This document shows, piece by piece, positions 35,576 through 49,689 of a stretch of 64,000 bases of DNA. The notes beneath the pieces are model-generated. The model ran no database searches and was not told the DNA's origin. It saw only the letters and a list, made by a program, of their open reading frames with translations. How positions within the stretch are numbered: the stretch's first letter is position 1; every line of letters begins with the position of its first letter. Made by a program: the position numbers and the translations under genes. The stretch comes from Pithys albifrons albifrons (lineage: Eukaryota; Chordata; Aves; Passeriformes; Thamnophilidae). The stretch lies in NCBI RefSeq assembly GCF_047495875.1, contig NC_092466.1, positions 18,100,561 through 18,164,560 on the forward strand, in the 5' to 3' direction.

Positions 35576-37155
35576 GATCTGAATTGCTCATTTGTGCTTT
35601 TACTGTACCAACAGATATGGAGTTACACAACCAAATAAGCATCCTCCATTTGATTTACTTCTCTGGGATCACTGGAAACTCAATGTATGAGCTCTGTCTT
35701 TTTGTTAGCTTTGTCAGATTGAGCTGACATAAAACTCAATAGCTGAGTCAAATTTTATAATTATGCAATTAAAATCACAAGGGAAACCTTCCACAGTCTC
35801 ATCAGGAAAGAGTCCAGAGTAATGGCTTTGGTGTTTTTGTTAAGATGTACCTCAATTACAGGGTTCTGCTATTTGGGTTTGATTAGGTTTTTTTCCAGCT
35901 AAATAGACCCATACTGTGTGGGCTGTTCTACAGAGTGCTGGTAACATCATCAAGGCTATGTCTGATCAATATGCTGGGAGCATACAAGATGGAAAAGGAT
36001 TTACGCATCTTGGAATGCTCCAGATGAACAGGCAGCTTACAGCCCAAAGGGGCAGAAATCATCCTTTTAGTAAATTTCTGCAGTAGGTTTTGGAGATACC
36101 ACATAGGCTATCCATCACCAGGGGTTTCCAAGAGGAAAGGAAGAAAGAGGGAGAGTGTGAGCAGTAGCAAATATATCATCACTAGGACTTAAGAATGTAG
36201 TCTCTCCCACTTTTTGGAGGATGAATGGTCTAGATTGCCTGTGATCCTTTTGGTCTCAGATGGTTGCTTTTTTGGGTAGTTTGTTTGTTTTTTTGTTTTA
36301 AACTCTTAAGGCCCAATTTATTTCTTTAATCCATAGCTGAAAAGCTACAGGCTCCTCAAAGGTAAATCACAATTCATTTTGTGGTGGTTTTCTGGATTAG
36401 TAATTACACATGGAAATAAAACAAGTCTCATGAATTATACATAGTTATTGGTTTGATTTCAAAAGCTCTTAACATTGAGAGTATAAGTAATCTAATTAGT
36501 CTTTTGTACAACAAACCTTTCCTTTCTTCTAATGAGGATAGTACATTTTAATTATTGTTATGTTACAAGGTCAGGCCACAAATTAAGTAAAACCTGATGC
36601 AGTTGGTTGGCAATAACATGATATTTCCATTTAACTTAAGCATGTTAATTGCTAAGTTTGGGGAACATGTTTTGCATGTTCCTTCACTGATTTTAACTCC
36701 TCTCTCACAGCTGGAACCATGAAACAAAGTGCCTTTCTATTGAGCAAAGCAGCAAGTGTCCAGATGACTTTGTTAAGGGATGTTGTTACAAACTGGTCTC
36801 CAAAGAACCTTTCTTCTCTAGCTCCCTAGAGGGAAAATGGTGGTGATTTATCAGGCTGATCTCCATGATACTAGTCATCTGTCTTTCCTGCGTGGCAAGA
36901 AGGATGTATACCACCAGACACTACTGTGGTCACAAAGAGACGCTGATAACATCTCACTGAACTTGGACTATAGTTCTTGCATCCTTTTCTGAAATAAGTA
37001 TTCTTGTTAGTAATGCGTTGCCAGGTTTTGTTCTCTTAAATACACAGCAGAAGAAAAAAAACACCCTCCCGTTGTCCTCACAGTCAATAATTTCAGGGCT
37101 TCTCTTATTTTTCTTTCAGGTCATACAACTTATTAATAATCTAAAAAGACACCTT

Positions 37156-37183
37156 TTTGTTTGTTTGTTTGTTTGTTTGTTTT
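37156..37183 (+). repeat. (TTTG)n microsatellite
   Basis: About six consecutive TTTG units, flanked by T-rich sequence on the left and TTCCCTGC on the right. Confidence 0.9.
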
Positions 37184-39665
37184 CCCTGCTGCCTACAGCA
37201 GAGAATGCATCCTGTGTCATCCTCAGCCTTGGAACTCCCTTGTGTCACACCAGGGGAAAAGAAACTTCAATTATGTTTCCTATTGCTGAGTAGAAAGGAA
37301 AATAGGTTGATTGGCAATCATTTGTAACACAACTCTTGAATAAGAGGAGCCCAAGGACTATTATTTCATAAAACTAGGGAGCTATGAAGTTAAGGGCTGG
37401 TCTAGCAAGAGATAAATCTTTTACTAGGGGATAGAATTCTAAGCCATGAGTTTCAAAGCTTCTTGCTCAAGAGTCCTAGTTTTAAAAGACCTCATGCAGT
37501 TTGGCATAGTCCAGAGAGCTTGAGCAAACTTGCATTTCAAGTGCTTTCAATCTAAATAAGAAAAAGAGCTATCTAAATCTTTAAGCAAACAGGACTCACT
37601 AGAGATGGTTGCATCCATAATCCTTTGGACAAAGACTTCAATGCCCAGCCTATTCAAAGGCTACAAGACCTACTTCTGACTGGAGTTCTGCAACTAAAGT
37701 TGAAGTTAAAAGTACACTTCAGTAAATATTTTGCTGAAAAATTCCATGGGAAGAGGAAATAGGTAGCGAAAACATTCATTAATTAATTGCAGATTTAGAA
37801 CGTAATGGTGACCAAAGAGGAAAAATTAGGAAACTCAAAATACTTTGACATTTAGCTGACATTTGTTTTTAAATCTGCCAAGCAGATGCTAAACCAAAGC
37901 AAGCTCTCTGCTTTTGAGTCAAGTGAAGCAGTTGCAGGTAAGATCTTTTCCTTGACTTCCTTAGAAAACAATCCAAGAGAATTTCACTTAGTCTCAACCC
38001 AATGTTTTTCTTAACATTCCAGCTTAGCCACTAACCAAAAAGCACCTGCTAATTTAGGTAGATCCAATTGCAGCTTATTTCTAGAAGCACAGCTTTGAGG
38101 AGGATTTTACTGATGCTCGAAGGGAAATGCTTCATAGGCTCCATTATAGAAAAAACTGCATCAGAGAAAAAACACACATCTATGTGCAATTTATGAATAT
38201 AACTTTGACTTATCCTTTAAGTGATCCTAGTTGAAGAACCTATTTCAGCCTCATGGGTCTTCAGGAGACTGGTTATTCCTCCACTGCCAATGACATTTGT
38301 AGAGTTAAATGAAGATTAAATTTTTGGATAATCAACAGAAGAGAAGTTCAAATCCCATTGGACACCTTTCCCACACAAAGATTATTTTTTAATAATTGGT
38401 GAAAAGGGAGGTAAATAATTGTATTCACAACTCAAATTTTGTTGCTAGAAACCTTATTTATCAAGGATTGCACAAAATCCCTTATCCTCGAAAGTTGTCC
38501 TTTCAGAATAAAGATGCTGATTTAATTAAACTCCAAAATTTATTGGTTTGCCTAAAACCTACCCTGCTACTTTAATGAAGTCTATTTTTATAAACCATGC
38601 ATTTGTCCAAACGTAAGGCTGCAAGGAAATTTTGGAAAAGTAAAAGCTGCCTAAAATTAAAAAAGAATCTTGAAATCCAAGAGAATTTATCAGTCACTGT
38701 GAAAAGAAATGGTGTTGGTGCTGTCATGCATTACTAAGGCTTTTTTTATTGCAAATTAAATTGGGATGAATGGTAATTATTCTGACTTCGGAAAAAAAAA
38801 GAATATGCTTTTAGCAGCTGATTCAGATCCTATTCTCCCTCCAACCTGTAGAACTAGCAGGGGTTTGACCATAACTCAATAATCCTACAGAGATGATAGA
38901 CCTGTTGAATTATGTGTTGGTAATTTTATTGCAGCCACTGTGTCTTCTGACCCAAATCCTGTTTCATGTTTTTGTTGCCAGCAATAAACAGATACACTAA
39001 TGAGCACCAATAAACCACCACAGGTAAAAGGCAGAGTAAACTCTGAATAACTGGAATTCAGGGGGTATAATAATAACCCAATCCTGTTGTTTGCTTGAAG
39101 GCCAGTGTTGCCTGAAGGTAGCAGCATTATTATTATTTTGAGACTGTTGCAATGACTGTTCTGTGCACACTGGAAGTCAATTACTCCCCTTACTGAAGGA
39201 CAAGCCCTTTCCTCTCATCCTTTTGCACGTGGTGAAACAACTACATAAGCAACAGAGACCATCAGCACAAATCCATTAGAACAAGTATACATCTATAATT
39301 TTATGCTTCACTTGTTGACTTACTGAAAAGGCTGACCTCTAAAGCGACACACAGATCACCATATAACACGTAGTTATTAATTTTCTTTACTCCTGTACCT
39401 AAGCCAAGAGTTCATGTTCCAGTGCCCAAGGCCTTATCTGAGGGACTTACCCAGCTGTCAGTGGAGTGTTACTCCTTAATGAAGGAGGTATGGTTGTTGT
39501 GTGCACCAGGTTCAAATGAGAGTAAATTCAACAGTCTGGGACTATATGTGGCTGCAGAAGCAGTAATGGACTGGCACAGCAGAGGGTTGTGAGATCACAC
39601 AGGGGAAAAAAAATTGTTTACAGTGAAGCAAAAGGCAGAGTCCAGGGAATCATCGCAGCAGTGAA

Positions 39666-39679
39666 ATGCAAATTAATTA
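39666..39679 (+). promoter_or_regulatory. POU octamer fused to a homeodomain-type TTAATTA motif
   Basis: ATGCAAAT (39666-39673), the classic POU-factor octamer, shares its last base with TTAATTA (39673-39679), a typical homeodomain site. TTGGCAAC follows at 39682-39689 as a possible NF1 half-site. Both 7-8-mers are perfect. The cluster suggests a possible enhancer core in otherwise featureless DNA, but chance occurrence in AT-rich sequence is not excluded. Confidence 0.3.
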
Positions 39680-42593
39680 CTTTGGCAACGCATGCATTTA
39701 GACTGTTTCAGTTCAGTCTCCCTCTTCTCCATAACACATGTAATAAGGAGTGAGGTAGACATATGGTACAGTCACAGCAAGGGAAGATGTAGAAAAATAT
39801 TTCGTTTTCAGGACTAGGCCAAACTTAATTTTTAGTGTCCATTTTCATTTCATTTTTCTGCTATGATAATTTTCATTCTTGCCTGCTCAGCTCTGCAACT
39901 TTGTGCAGTATCCTAAGGGGAACATTTGCTTATGTCTCATTGTTTTTCTTCTCATTTATTCAAGGTTAAAAACAGGAAAAAAACCCCCAAAACATTATGG
40001 AAGCAATACCCTCACCTAGGAACATTTCAGTTTCCTAAGAATGGACCACTTTGGAATATACCACCTCAGCAGACAGCCAAGCATGCACCAGTAGAATAAA
40101 CTCCTTATAGTTATCTGTTCTTGCTGGGATCTTGTATGAACACTTAAAGAATGAATGCCAAATATCACAAGTAAATATTATTAAATGCTTTACATTTCTT
40201 ACCTCTTCAGAAGTATTTTTGATTGATAGTTCTTCCAATTATTCATATGGGTTTTTTTAATTTTATGTTTATTGCAATACTTTTCCCTGGCAGGAAAACA
40301 ACTGTTATTTGCACCTAGAGAAAAAGCTATTAGAAGCAATTTATCCACAGGAGCACTTATCTAGGTATTTGTCTGGCCCCTGGCTACACAAATGTCCTCT
40401 TATGCAATAGGATTTAGTAATCCACAAACGCATTTAACAAGTGTCAGCCAAGACCTCCCTAAGCAAACCTTCACATACGACTAATCAAATATACAGTTCA
40501 AAAATAGAAATTCAGCATAAGGTTAATAGAGTTTTATGGAAAAACGATTCCACTGTTTTGTTATATAAATCTCCGAAGAATGAAAAAACAGAGGAAACTG
40601 CTTGGTAAACAGGCATAAAATTTCTATCCTGGAATAATTCAGTGGCTCAGGAACTTACCTGAGACCATATACTTATGTTCACCACATCCTATTCTGACAA
40701 CAGCTTTGAACCTGTTTCTCATTGTCCAGGGAAAAAGCCAAATCATTACCCATTTGCTGCTCTGCCTTTGTATTCTGATAGTGACAAGAATTTGGGAAAA
40801 AGCAAGTTGCTATCAAAAGATGAGTCCTTCCTAATGAATCGAAGCTTTTTGTGTTTGTAAAGACAATATATCAAAAAACCCTTAACAGTTCTACTCCCAG
40901 AAACACTGAGGGACTTGGAGCCATGGTGTGCAGAGGGAAGCTCTGCTTCCCAAGGCACCCTGCAGCAGCACAGAGCCAGCAGTGCAGCCCTGCAGGGGGA
41001 GGTCCCCACTGTACAGAAAGCCCCTGCGTGAGGCTGGCCAAGGAGGTTTTGGGGTCCAGCTTAGAAATGGTGGCAGGAACAAGCCAAAAGGAAACTTCTC
41101 AGTAAGATCCCAACAGCAAAACATCATGAACTCAAGACAACTAATAAGAATCCATCCTAGTGGCTATTTAAGATCAGAGGGACTGCAGGAGAGAAATAGT
41201 ACATACTTGTATATTTAGAGGTAATAGACCAAGGCTACTTGATATTCTGTGATTTGGATTTAGGTTTGAGAGAGACGGGTGGAGAGAAGGTAACATTAAG
41301 TCTCCAAATTGTAACAGAGCAAGGATCAAAAAGGGATGAATAGCTGGGTAGTTATTATATGAAATTTACTGTAGGCAGAGGAGAAAATGGAAAGCAATCA
41401 AAGTGAAACTGCCACATGTACAGTAGCACAACCTAAAGCATGAGAAATAGAAGCATAAGGAAGAGTATAAGCTTAAGTTGGGTGAACTTGGAATTATTAA
41501 AAATTGGAAAACCAGAGTCTTCAGGAGAGGTTTGTCCCCAGGATTTTAAAATGAGAGCAGAAGAAAGTGAGAAATTATTTGAAATAGGAGAGAAATTGCA
41601 GTACCTTGTCTGCTATATTTAAGAAATAAACAAGAAAGCGAGACGGAAAAGTCAAGAAGCATTTGCTTACAGGTTTCCATGAATGATAAAAGTTGCCATA
41701 AATTAAAAAGATCATCAAAACCTGATAAGTTCACCCTGCAGATCATATTCTGTGATTATCTTAAACCCTTATTGACTTCTCACTCTGCTTTAGCCTAAAG
41801 GTGGTTCCCAAGCTCTTGACTGCCATGAACTGTCCACTGACGGCATGAACTTCTGCCAGCCTGCACAAGGAACAATCCCCTAGCAGCACATGTTGTCATT
41901 CTCTGCAGATAAAGCAAACTCCTGCACAGTTTTCTTACGTCTCAGTATCCACAAGGATCCCTGACCAAGCTACACTATGACTTTTGCAGCTTGTCAGATT
42001 CCTTTCTCCCATCCCATTCTTCTACTTGCACTGTCCTGCAGAGGAGATTCACCATCATGGAAGCACTGGACTTGCTTGCCTATCTCGTAACTGCTTCCAG
42101 TTCAACCCCCTGCTTATGTTGCTCCATCTACTCCAGCGCCTTGTAAATGGCTTTCTGCCTCTATGCTCTAGGGAAGCAGATTACCAGATCATTCTCATGG
42201 AAGCTCCTATGGATATGACATGTTTGGAGAAGATAATAGAGAAGCAGCTAAATGAAAACAGGAGGAGGGTTCTCTTTTTCCTGATGTCTCGTATGTAAGA
42301 AAGTTCAATATCCCACTCAGCTACAGAGCTTTCCGTTGCAAGACCTCAAAGCACTGATTTTGACTTACAAATAACTATGAGAGGTGAGAACTCAGTTAAG
42401 GTAACAGCTTCATCTTCCCCTTTCTGCCACAGCCTCACCCTGCAGCCTCCGGCAAGACTCTGCATTTCTGTGTTTGGTTGTTCAGCCCCTCTACCTGTGC
42501 CTCCTCAGAATGATGGCAGAGAGGGGCAGTGTTAGCAGCAGAAGATGCTTTCTCTTCAAGGCATATGCTTAGCATAAGCCTTAGAGCAGCAAA

Positions 42594-42608
42594 GTGTGTG
42601 TGTGTGTG
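42594..42608 (+). repeat. Short (GT)n run
   Basis: Fifteen bases of alternating G and T. Short, but potentially length-variable. Confidence 0.8.
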
Positions 42609-45600
42609 ATGCTCTTCATCACATTTATTTCAGGAGCCAATACCTGATCAATTTAATGTGTTTTTCCTCTAACCAAAGAACTCTAAAGCCATCTACTCCT
42701 TTTTAACAATGCTGCCAAGCTAAGTCACTTTATTAAAGAACAGGTGGAAGGTCATGGGAACCTTTACTGCTTCAATAAAAGGAATTTTATTACAAGCTAC
42801 TCTTGCCTTTTTGTTCTCCACACAGCATATGTGGCAATGCTATCTGATGTATTCACAATTAATTTATTCATTTCTGGAAAAGAGGTATGTTATTTTATAG
42901 CTTTGACACAGACACATTGCATTGCCATGAAGAAAATGGATGCATGGGATAAAACAAAACAGCTTCCAGCACTGGTCTTCTACAGTCATTTATTTTAATT
43001 GGAACTTGCTTCCACAGAGCTGCCTTCAAAGACACCAGCAAGAGGAGATCCCATCCTCAGAGTGCACATGCTGTTCCTCCACAATGTTTGCTGGGTAGGC
43101 ATTGAAATGTGGGTCCACAGCTCCCATATTTCAGACTCGCCAGGAGAGCTGGCATTGAACAGAGCAGATATAGCTGGCAGGAAAACAGAGTAAATACAAA
43201 TAGATTGTACTTTCTTTGCAGAGAAGAAAGAGTAAGGAGAAGGCAGTCATATGTCCCTTCACAAGACCCCCCTGCTCCCAGAGTGAAACTCGCTGCTTAC
43301 ACCAAGTGTATGCAACATGTGGCTGTTATCGCATGCTGCTTTCAACTCTCAACATCCTTTGCAACACCTTAGCCTGGAATAAGGAAACCTATGAACAAGA
43401 ATACTCTCACATGGTCACACTGTGTTAGACGTTACATGTCTCTATATAACCAAGTCATATACAGAAGGGAAAAAAGAAAAAAGAGTGAGGAGGGAAAGAT
43501 TCCTGCAGAGGCAGTTGGCCTTGAACTGCCTTGAAAGGCTCCTGCCCAATGCTCTTCAGAGCTAAATGCATCCTTCAGGACAATGTTTTCACCAGTGCAA
43601 GCAGTATTCCAGTTCATCTTTTGCCTTTTAAAATTCAACTTAGCAGGTAAATACATGTATACAGAGCAATAACCTGATGCCAGATTAAGGAAGGGTGTGT
43701 TAGGACTGGATTCAGCCACACCACACCTGCCAGGGTGTCCACAGAGCCATGCTCCTCACATGCCAGCAACAAGGGGGTGAGGATGCCTGGGGCAGACAAG
43801 GAGTCTAGACTTTTCTGCCCTAGCGTATGTGCAATCCTGCCAAGGCTGTGCTGAGACTGTTTAATCCTATTAAAGCATAAGCTGGAAGTACATGATACTC
43901 ATTAAAAGAAAATAGCTCACTTTGTTCCCAAGATCTGAACCCCACAGCCGCAGCCACTGTGGGATAACCCACCATTATTGATCTCTGCAGGTAGGGCTTG
44001 CTATTGGTTTGCCATTCCCAGCTTCGCTACATAAAGACATTCCACAGTCTGCACTTTGCTCCCATATGAAGACACAGGCTTAGGATCCCGAGGACAAGTG
44101 CCAGAGCTAGAGCATGTGTATTTCCAGAGGGAATTTGCAAATATGAGGGCCTAGCTAGTCCTTCAGCTGCTGCTTTAGAGGCACACAAAGTCTATACAGA
44201 GCTACTGTCCTCACATCGGCCTTCTCACTATTAAAGTGCCAAACAGACAAACACAGACATGTTCTTCTACCTTCCATGCTGGGTGTGTTTCTAAGTCTCT
44301 CACTGTTGCTGCTGACTTTGCCTGTAGTTACAGAACACCAGAAACAGAGTGCACAGAAACCTCCAGGGTATGGATGAAGGAAAGAAAAAAAGCATATTGG
44401 CTGGTTGTGTAAGTCAATAAGTAAATCTGTACAGGAATAGTAATCATTTTTCAAAAGGTGAAGAAAAAGATCCAGTAAGATGGGCTGTGCAAACTTCTCC
44501 ATGTCTCTTAATGTGTGGAAGGGTCAAGAATTCCATGGCACATGGAGCTCTTTTGCGGCATCCAGCTTAAGTAAGAGATTCAAGATTTCCAATGGTTTTA
44601 GCTCTACCTAACATTTGATTTAATCTGTTAAATGTAGTAATATCCAAGAAATGAAGACATTTTCCCCTTTCAAAACTCTTTATTTTTAAGATACTTGTGC
44701 TGCAGTGCAGCACACATTGTTGATGAGATATCACCTTACTAAGGAAATCACCACTGTTACTTTTATTCATTCCACCTATAATGAGTTGAAGCAATTCCTT
44801 CCAGTCTCATGCCATTCAGAAAGACAGAGCTGTTTGTATCCAAGTAACCACTGCTGGCCCACAGAGCTTGATGCAGGTATGTGCCCAGGGACACATCTCC
44901 CTGTAACTGGTGAAAGGACCAAGAAGGAAGGGGCCAACCCTCCTGAAGGGGTAACACAGCTGAACCTATAGAAGTCCATAATCCCCAGAGAAGCCTGGTG
45001 GGGGTGTTCAGATACTTGCTTGCTTTGTGGATACATGGAGTATGCAACAACTCTACCACCACCAAAAAAAAACAACCTCAAAACCCCCCAAAAAACAGAA
45101 AGAGAAGCAGGAAGACAACAGCAGCAAGGGGAAGACAGGCATAAGCATGTGACCAACAATTAAATAGTTTTGATTCCTTCATGCATATTTCCTATCTTGT
45201 TGCTCTGCAACCCCAAGTACTAGATCATCACCTCCCTGTCTTCTGATAACAGAAAGTCTGCCCCTCAGTAGTAACCATAAAACCTGTTATTTAAAGGCAC
45301 AAGGACCTGATCCTGCTTCCCCCCCCCTCAATCAACTAAGCTGTCATTCTTCCCTCCCCCTTGATGTTTGCCTCAGGTAACTTCCCTTCAGATCTTCACT
45401 AAGAGCATTAATTCACTGTGCTGCTGAAAAATCACCATCAATCTTTCCATGGTCTCTGCACCCACTAACAGTTTACACAAAGCACAGGTCCCCTATTCTC
45501 TATACAGAGGAATGACTTTTGAGAAAAGGGACATCTAAAACAAAACATGAATATAATTTTTTTTTACCACAACAAAAAAAATAAGTTATACAACACTGCC

Positions 45601-47189
45601 TCCACATAGCCAACTGTGAGAGTTTTTTTCAGAGTGCATGCAGTCAGTTATTTCTTAAGAAGGGGCTTTATAAGCTCTCCAAGGCAGTATTCATACTATC
45701 CCACATATCCTTGCTGTTGCTATGGAAATCATTCCTCCATAAGCTGATGTGCAAATGCAGGTCTCATTGCTGAGCAGAGAGGCTAAAGGTGTGCATGAGT
45801 CAAACTATTTGCTGTGCATTATTTCTCTGCAGCCTCACTGCTGCTGGGGAACAGGGAAAATGTCTGCACTGAGAGCACCTGTAACAAGGAGTTGTGGAGA
45901 GAGTTAGCAGGGTGTTAGCAATGCTAGAAAGTCACAGGAAGCCTCTAGCTATTACCTGCAGCCAAACATAATTTAGTCATTAACCTCAACTGCTCTGGAT
46001 TCTATGTAAGGGACAATATTCAGGCATTGAAAGTACAAAAAATCATTCATGGTGTTTTTAAACATTTCAGGGGGAAAGTAAGTCATGATGCACCATCATG
46101 GATACAAGGCTGAGAGTATCCTGCCCTGTCTGTAGGTCTGTAATCACTCAGAAATGTCTGTGATAAAATTAGGCTTTTGACAAGGACCTGCTGGTGGCTA
46201 CAGAGGCAGAGACTGAAGAGCTGCTGGAGATCCCTCCGACTCTGATGAAGCAGCAAGACCAAAAGGGAAAAACACCTACAAAAATCAAGCTTCTCCACAT
46301 ATGCTGTTTGGCAACTCGACTAAACATGGTTTTCACACTCCCTATTACCTATGAATAAGCATTAAGGCGAATATTGGAGTACTCCCAGTCAAAACACAGC
46401 TTGATGCCAGCAGGCACTTTTCAGTAACAACTGCTGCCCTTTCACAATGTACCAGAAACAGAGGAACCTGCTGCCTCCAGGACTCAGCAACCCTCTACCA
46501 TGAATGGAGATGAACCCCTTGGAGCAGAGGCCATGTGTGGCAGCTGCTGAGCTCCTCTGTGCTCCAATCTAGACAAACAAGCATTTCTCTGCATATAGGA
46601 GGTTGTGTGAACATTTCAACACAAATGTCCCCCGCTCATTTCTTTCTCCCTACCCTAGAATACTTCGCAGTAATTTTCAGAAATGTATTGCAATAAGTAG
46701 TATGTCTCAGGGCAGACTGTATACCTTGGTGGTTTCTTAGTTCATCCCTCCTGCAGCCTGAGGTGGGGAACCAAGATTAAGGAGGGAACAAGGGATGTAA
46801 TGAACTTTTCAAGGTTTTGAAAAGGGAGTAGGTTTTGGGTTTTTTTTACAAATGTTAAAGTGGCCACATGAACTCAAGATTTTTTTTTTCTTCAAATGAG
46901 GAACTAGAAGGCTGTAGCAGAGAAAAGCAGATTCATGAAAAAAAAACCATAGGCTTTTTTTTCCTTCAATACCCCTGAAAAAACTGCTCCTGCAGAAGAT
47001 CGACAAGTCGTCCATCAAACAAAGTGAAGATTTCCATTCACATCTTATCTCCTTACTCACTGCTCTACAAGAAACAGGTGTCATCCTCTCATCTGAATTA
47101 TCTTCTGTCCTAGACATTAGGGAACTCTTAGAAGCCAAGCAAGCAGCTTAGAGTCAGAGTCACAGAAGTTTGTGAAGATTTTACACTAC

Positions 47190-47211
47190 TTTTTTCTTTT
47201 TTTTTTTTTTT
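47190..47211 (+). repeat. T-rich homopolymer tract
   Basis: Twenty-two bases that are all T except one C (at 47196). It may be the reverse-complemented A-tail of an old insertion or simple slippage; no adjacent element was recognised. Confidence 0.8.
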
Positions 47212-48202
47212 GGTCAGTTACCCAGGGGAAAGGCAGCTACTTAAAGAACAGATTCCAAACACCCAAACAGAAGTCTGAACTTCTACACATCATCTCAGAT
47301 CACAAAGGTAATACTCTCAAAGCACAATTCCTTTGAGGCACTATTACATATGATAATTAATCACAGTAAACAGGCTACAGCATATTACTGTATAGAAAGA
47401 AAACAGATCTCCCTCGACTCTAGTCCAAAATAGGCAGCACTTACTTGAGTTCAGGGCTAGACAGGAATCTATTTCTCCACTCCTGCTTGCTTTCCCACAT
47501 GGAGGTGGCCTGGTTCCCTCTCCTGCCTTCTGAGCTGCCTGTCAGAAGGTCAGGTGGTCATGGTCCTTAGTAGAGACACCTGCTAGTTCAGCACAGCTTG
47601 CTAGCAGAGTGCAAGTGTGGTTGGGATTTAACATGAAAGATCACAGTTAATGATTCTTTATAAAGATTGTTGTAGTTTTAACTATCCGTGAGCTATAATG
47701 GGTATTTTTCTGCTTAAAACCAGATTACTTGATCAATATCTCCTAGTATTCTAGTCAACAGTTACAGCCTTGACTGAAAATACAATGATAAGCAAATAGA
47801 AGTGTTTTCAGTTGCTTGAAGAAGCTATGGTATGAGTGTGAATAAATTACATTAAATTATACTGTCATAGAGAAGTATTTTGTGATTTGTAAGATCCTAC
47901 CTTACGTAAATTAATGCCCCACAATTCTGCAGCCCTGTGGATAGCTGTATTTTGTGTTGTGGTATGGACACACATATTATGCCTCAAAAGCTTCCAAATA
48001 CGTGAGTGGGAGATGGAGAATACAGATGATATAAGAAACTAGAGGGGTTTATTTCAGGAACAGTTTGGTATGCTAGAACATAGTATCAGAGATTAGAGGT
48101 TGTGGATTAGAGATTCACTTTCATTGTCTTGTTAGAAATGTGGTAAAAGAAACACTGAAGGAATAGTAGAGATATAGCAAAGAGCAATGTATACATTGGC
48201 AC

Positions 48203-48242
48203 TTAATATAATTATTAATAATTAATTATATAATTAATAATT
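48203..48242. repeat. A/T-only run with a perfect 16-bp palindrome
   Basis: Forty bases contain only A and T. TTAATTATATAATTAA at 48222-48237 is its own reverse complement. Such sequence can extrude as a cruciform or simply reflect TA/TAA repeat decay. Confidence 0.8.
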
Positions 48243-49689
48243 CCTTTTATTTTTAGCATAATGGCATTCACAATGAACCATATTGTGAGTATAAATTTAA
48301 GAAATGTGATTGTGAATGGATTTAGTACAATCTGTTTATGACATTCATAAGTGCAGACATGATGCCGCCATCAGAGGGACTAGGGAGGATTCTTCTCATG
48401 TACCTGACAGCCAAAACCAATAAATTTAAATTCTGAACAAGTTCTTACATTTGTTAATCATTAGGGTTATTTCTTCCTTCTCAGGTGCATTGTTTCATGT
48501 ATACTGATTGTTTCTTGGCATCCAGTTCAGAGGGTGAGTTTGAGCTGGAACGCTTCTTAAAATATTTGATACTCTTCTGCAATAGATATAAGTGGATTTA
48601 GAAATCCAGATCAATTAAATGATAGATTGCATTCGGTAGTTTTCTAAGATCATTTTCTTCAACAAAACTAAAACCTGAGTCAAACTCAGAGGTAAGATTC
48701 TTGCAAATGTTAAGAAACCTTATGTTTTCCGTGACTGCTTCATTATAAAATGAAAGATTAAATTACTACATGTCAAGAGAGGATGCACATCAGAGAAAGG
48801 GGAAGAGGCATTACTGACTCAAAGTTCTGCTAATACTCAGTTGTCCCTCGGGACAGACACTATTTTTCTGCTTTGCATGAGAAAAAGTTCTTTTAGCTGT
48901 GGCAAAATTACTCAAAAAGGACTGTTACCTCTCATCACTCCATAAAAGCAGCACCTTAATTTATCTGTGTGAAGACAATAGGGGACACAATGTACACATT
49001 TCACTGCCAAGTCCTAGAATTAAACTGCAGGGAAGAAGGAGGGCTTGTCAGCATTTGAGAAACAGGATCCTTTACATCACACTCCATATGAGGTACACCC
49101 CAAGATGTCAAAATCTCTCAGCTCTGATTAACTCTCACAGGGGTCTAGTGACTCAGCACCAGGGAAGTGATCTCAGCTCATTTCAGGATGAGGCCATTTC
49201 CCTACTTGATAGCAAACATTGCAGTGCTTCTTTAACCTGATTCTATACACATAAATATTGCTCTAGCACATCAATCCAAAATTGGCTCTCTCTTGGCTGA
49301 ACATTATGCAACTTGGCTTCACTTGACCAGCCACACACCCTGAAGGTCAGATATAGGGGGGATATTTTCATCTGACTAGACTGTTAGTGAAACCAAATGC
49401 TATCCATTTATCCCTGCCACTCCCCTTTGTTGCTGGATTTATTTTGTGAGAATATTTGTCCTGTAAACAAGAAAGAACTCATGTTCTTATTTTTGTAATT
49501 TTAAAATAACCCTAGGACCTGTCAAATGTTGATAGTGTCTAATGCAATGTGTCCTATCCTTCCACAGAAGAGGAACTGGGCTCTAGTGTTTTTTTTCTCT
49601 TACAAAGCAAAGGAAGCAAGTGATGTTTCCTTCTCTTCTGGCTGAGCCTTTTGCCTTGATTTCAAATCTCTGTCCAGACAATCACACAT

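Larger units (their letters stand above)
35576..49689. other. Long non-coding stretch with simple repeats, no gene supported
   Basis: Short open frames only, none recognisable. It contains a TTTG microsatellite (37156-37183), an octamer/homeodomain motif cluster (39666-39679), a short GT run (42594-42608), a T-rich tract (47190-47211) and an A/T-only palindromic run (48203-48242). Confidence 0.5.

Noticed and set aside
41984..42298. 104-codon plus-strand open frame ending in a Lys/Glu/Arg-rich helix-like stretch
   Set aside because: No family recognised and no supporting exon borders; treated as chance.
44776..45159. 127-codon minus-strand open frame with hydrophobic Cys-rich start
   Set aside because: The start region crosses an A/C-rich low-complexity tract (45062-45100) and overlaps other equally long frames; no gene evidence.
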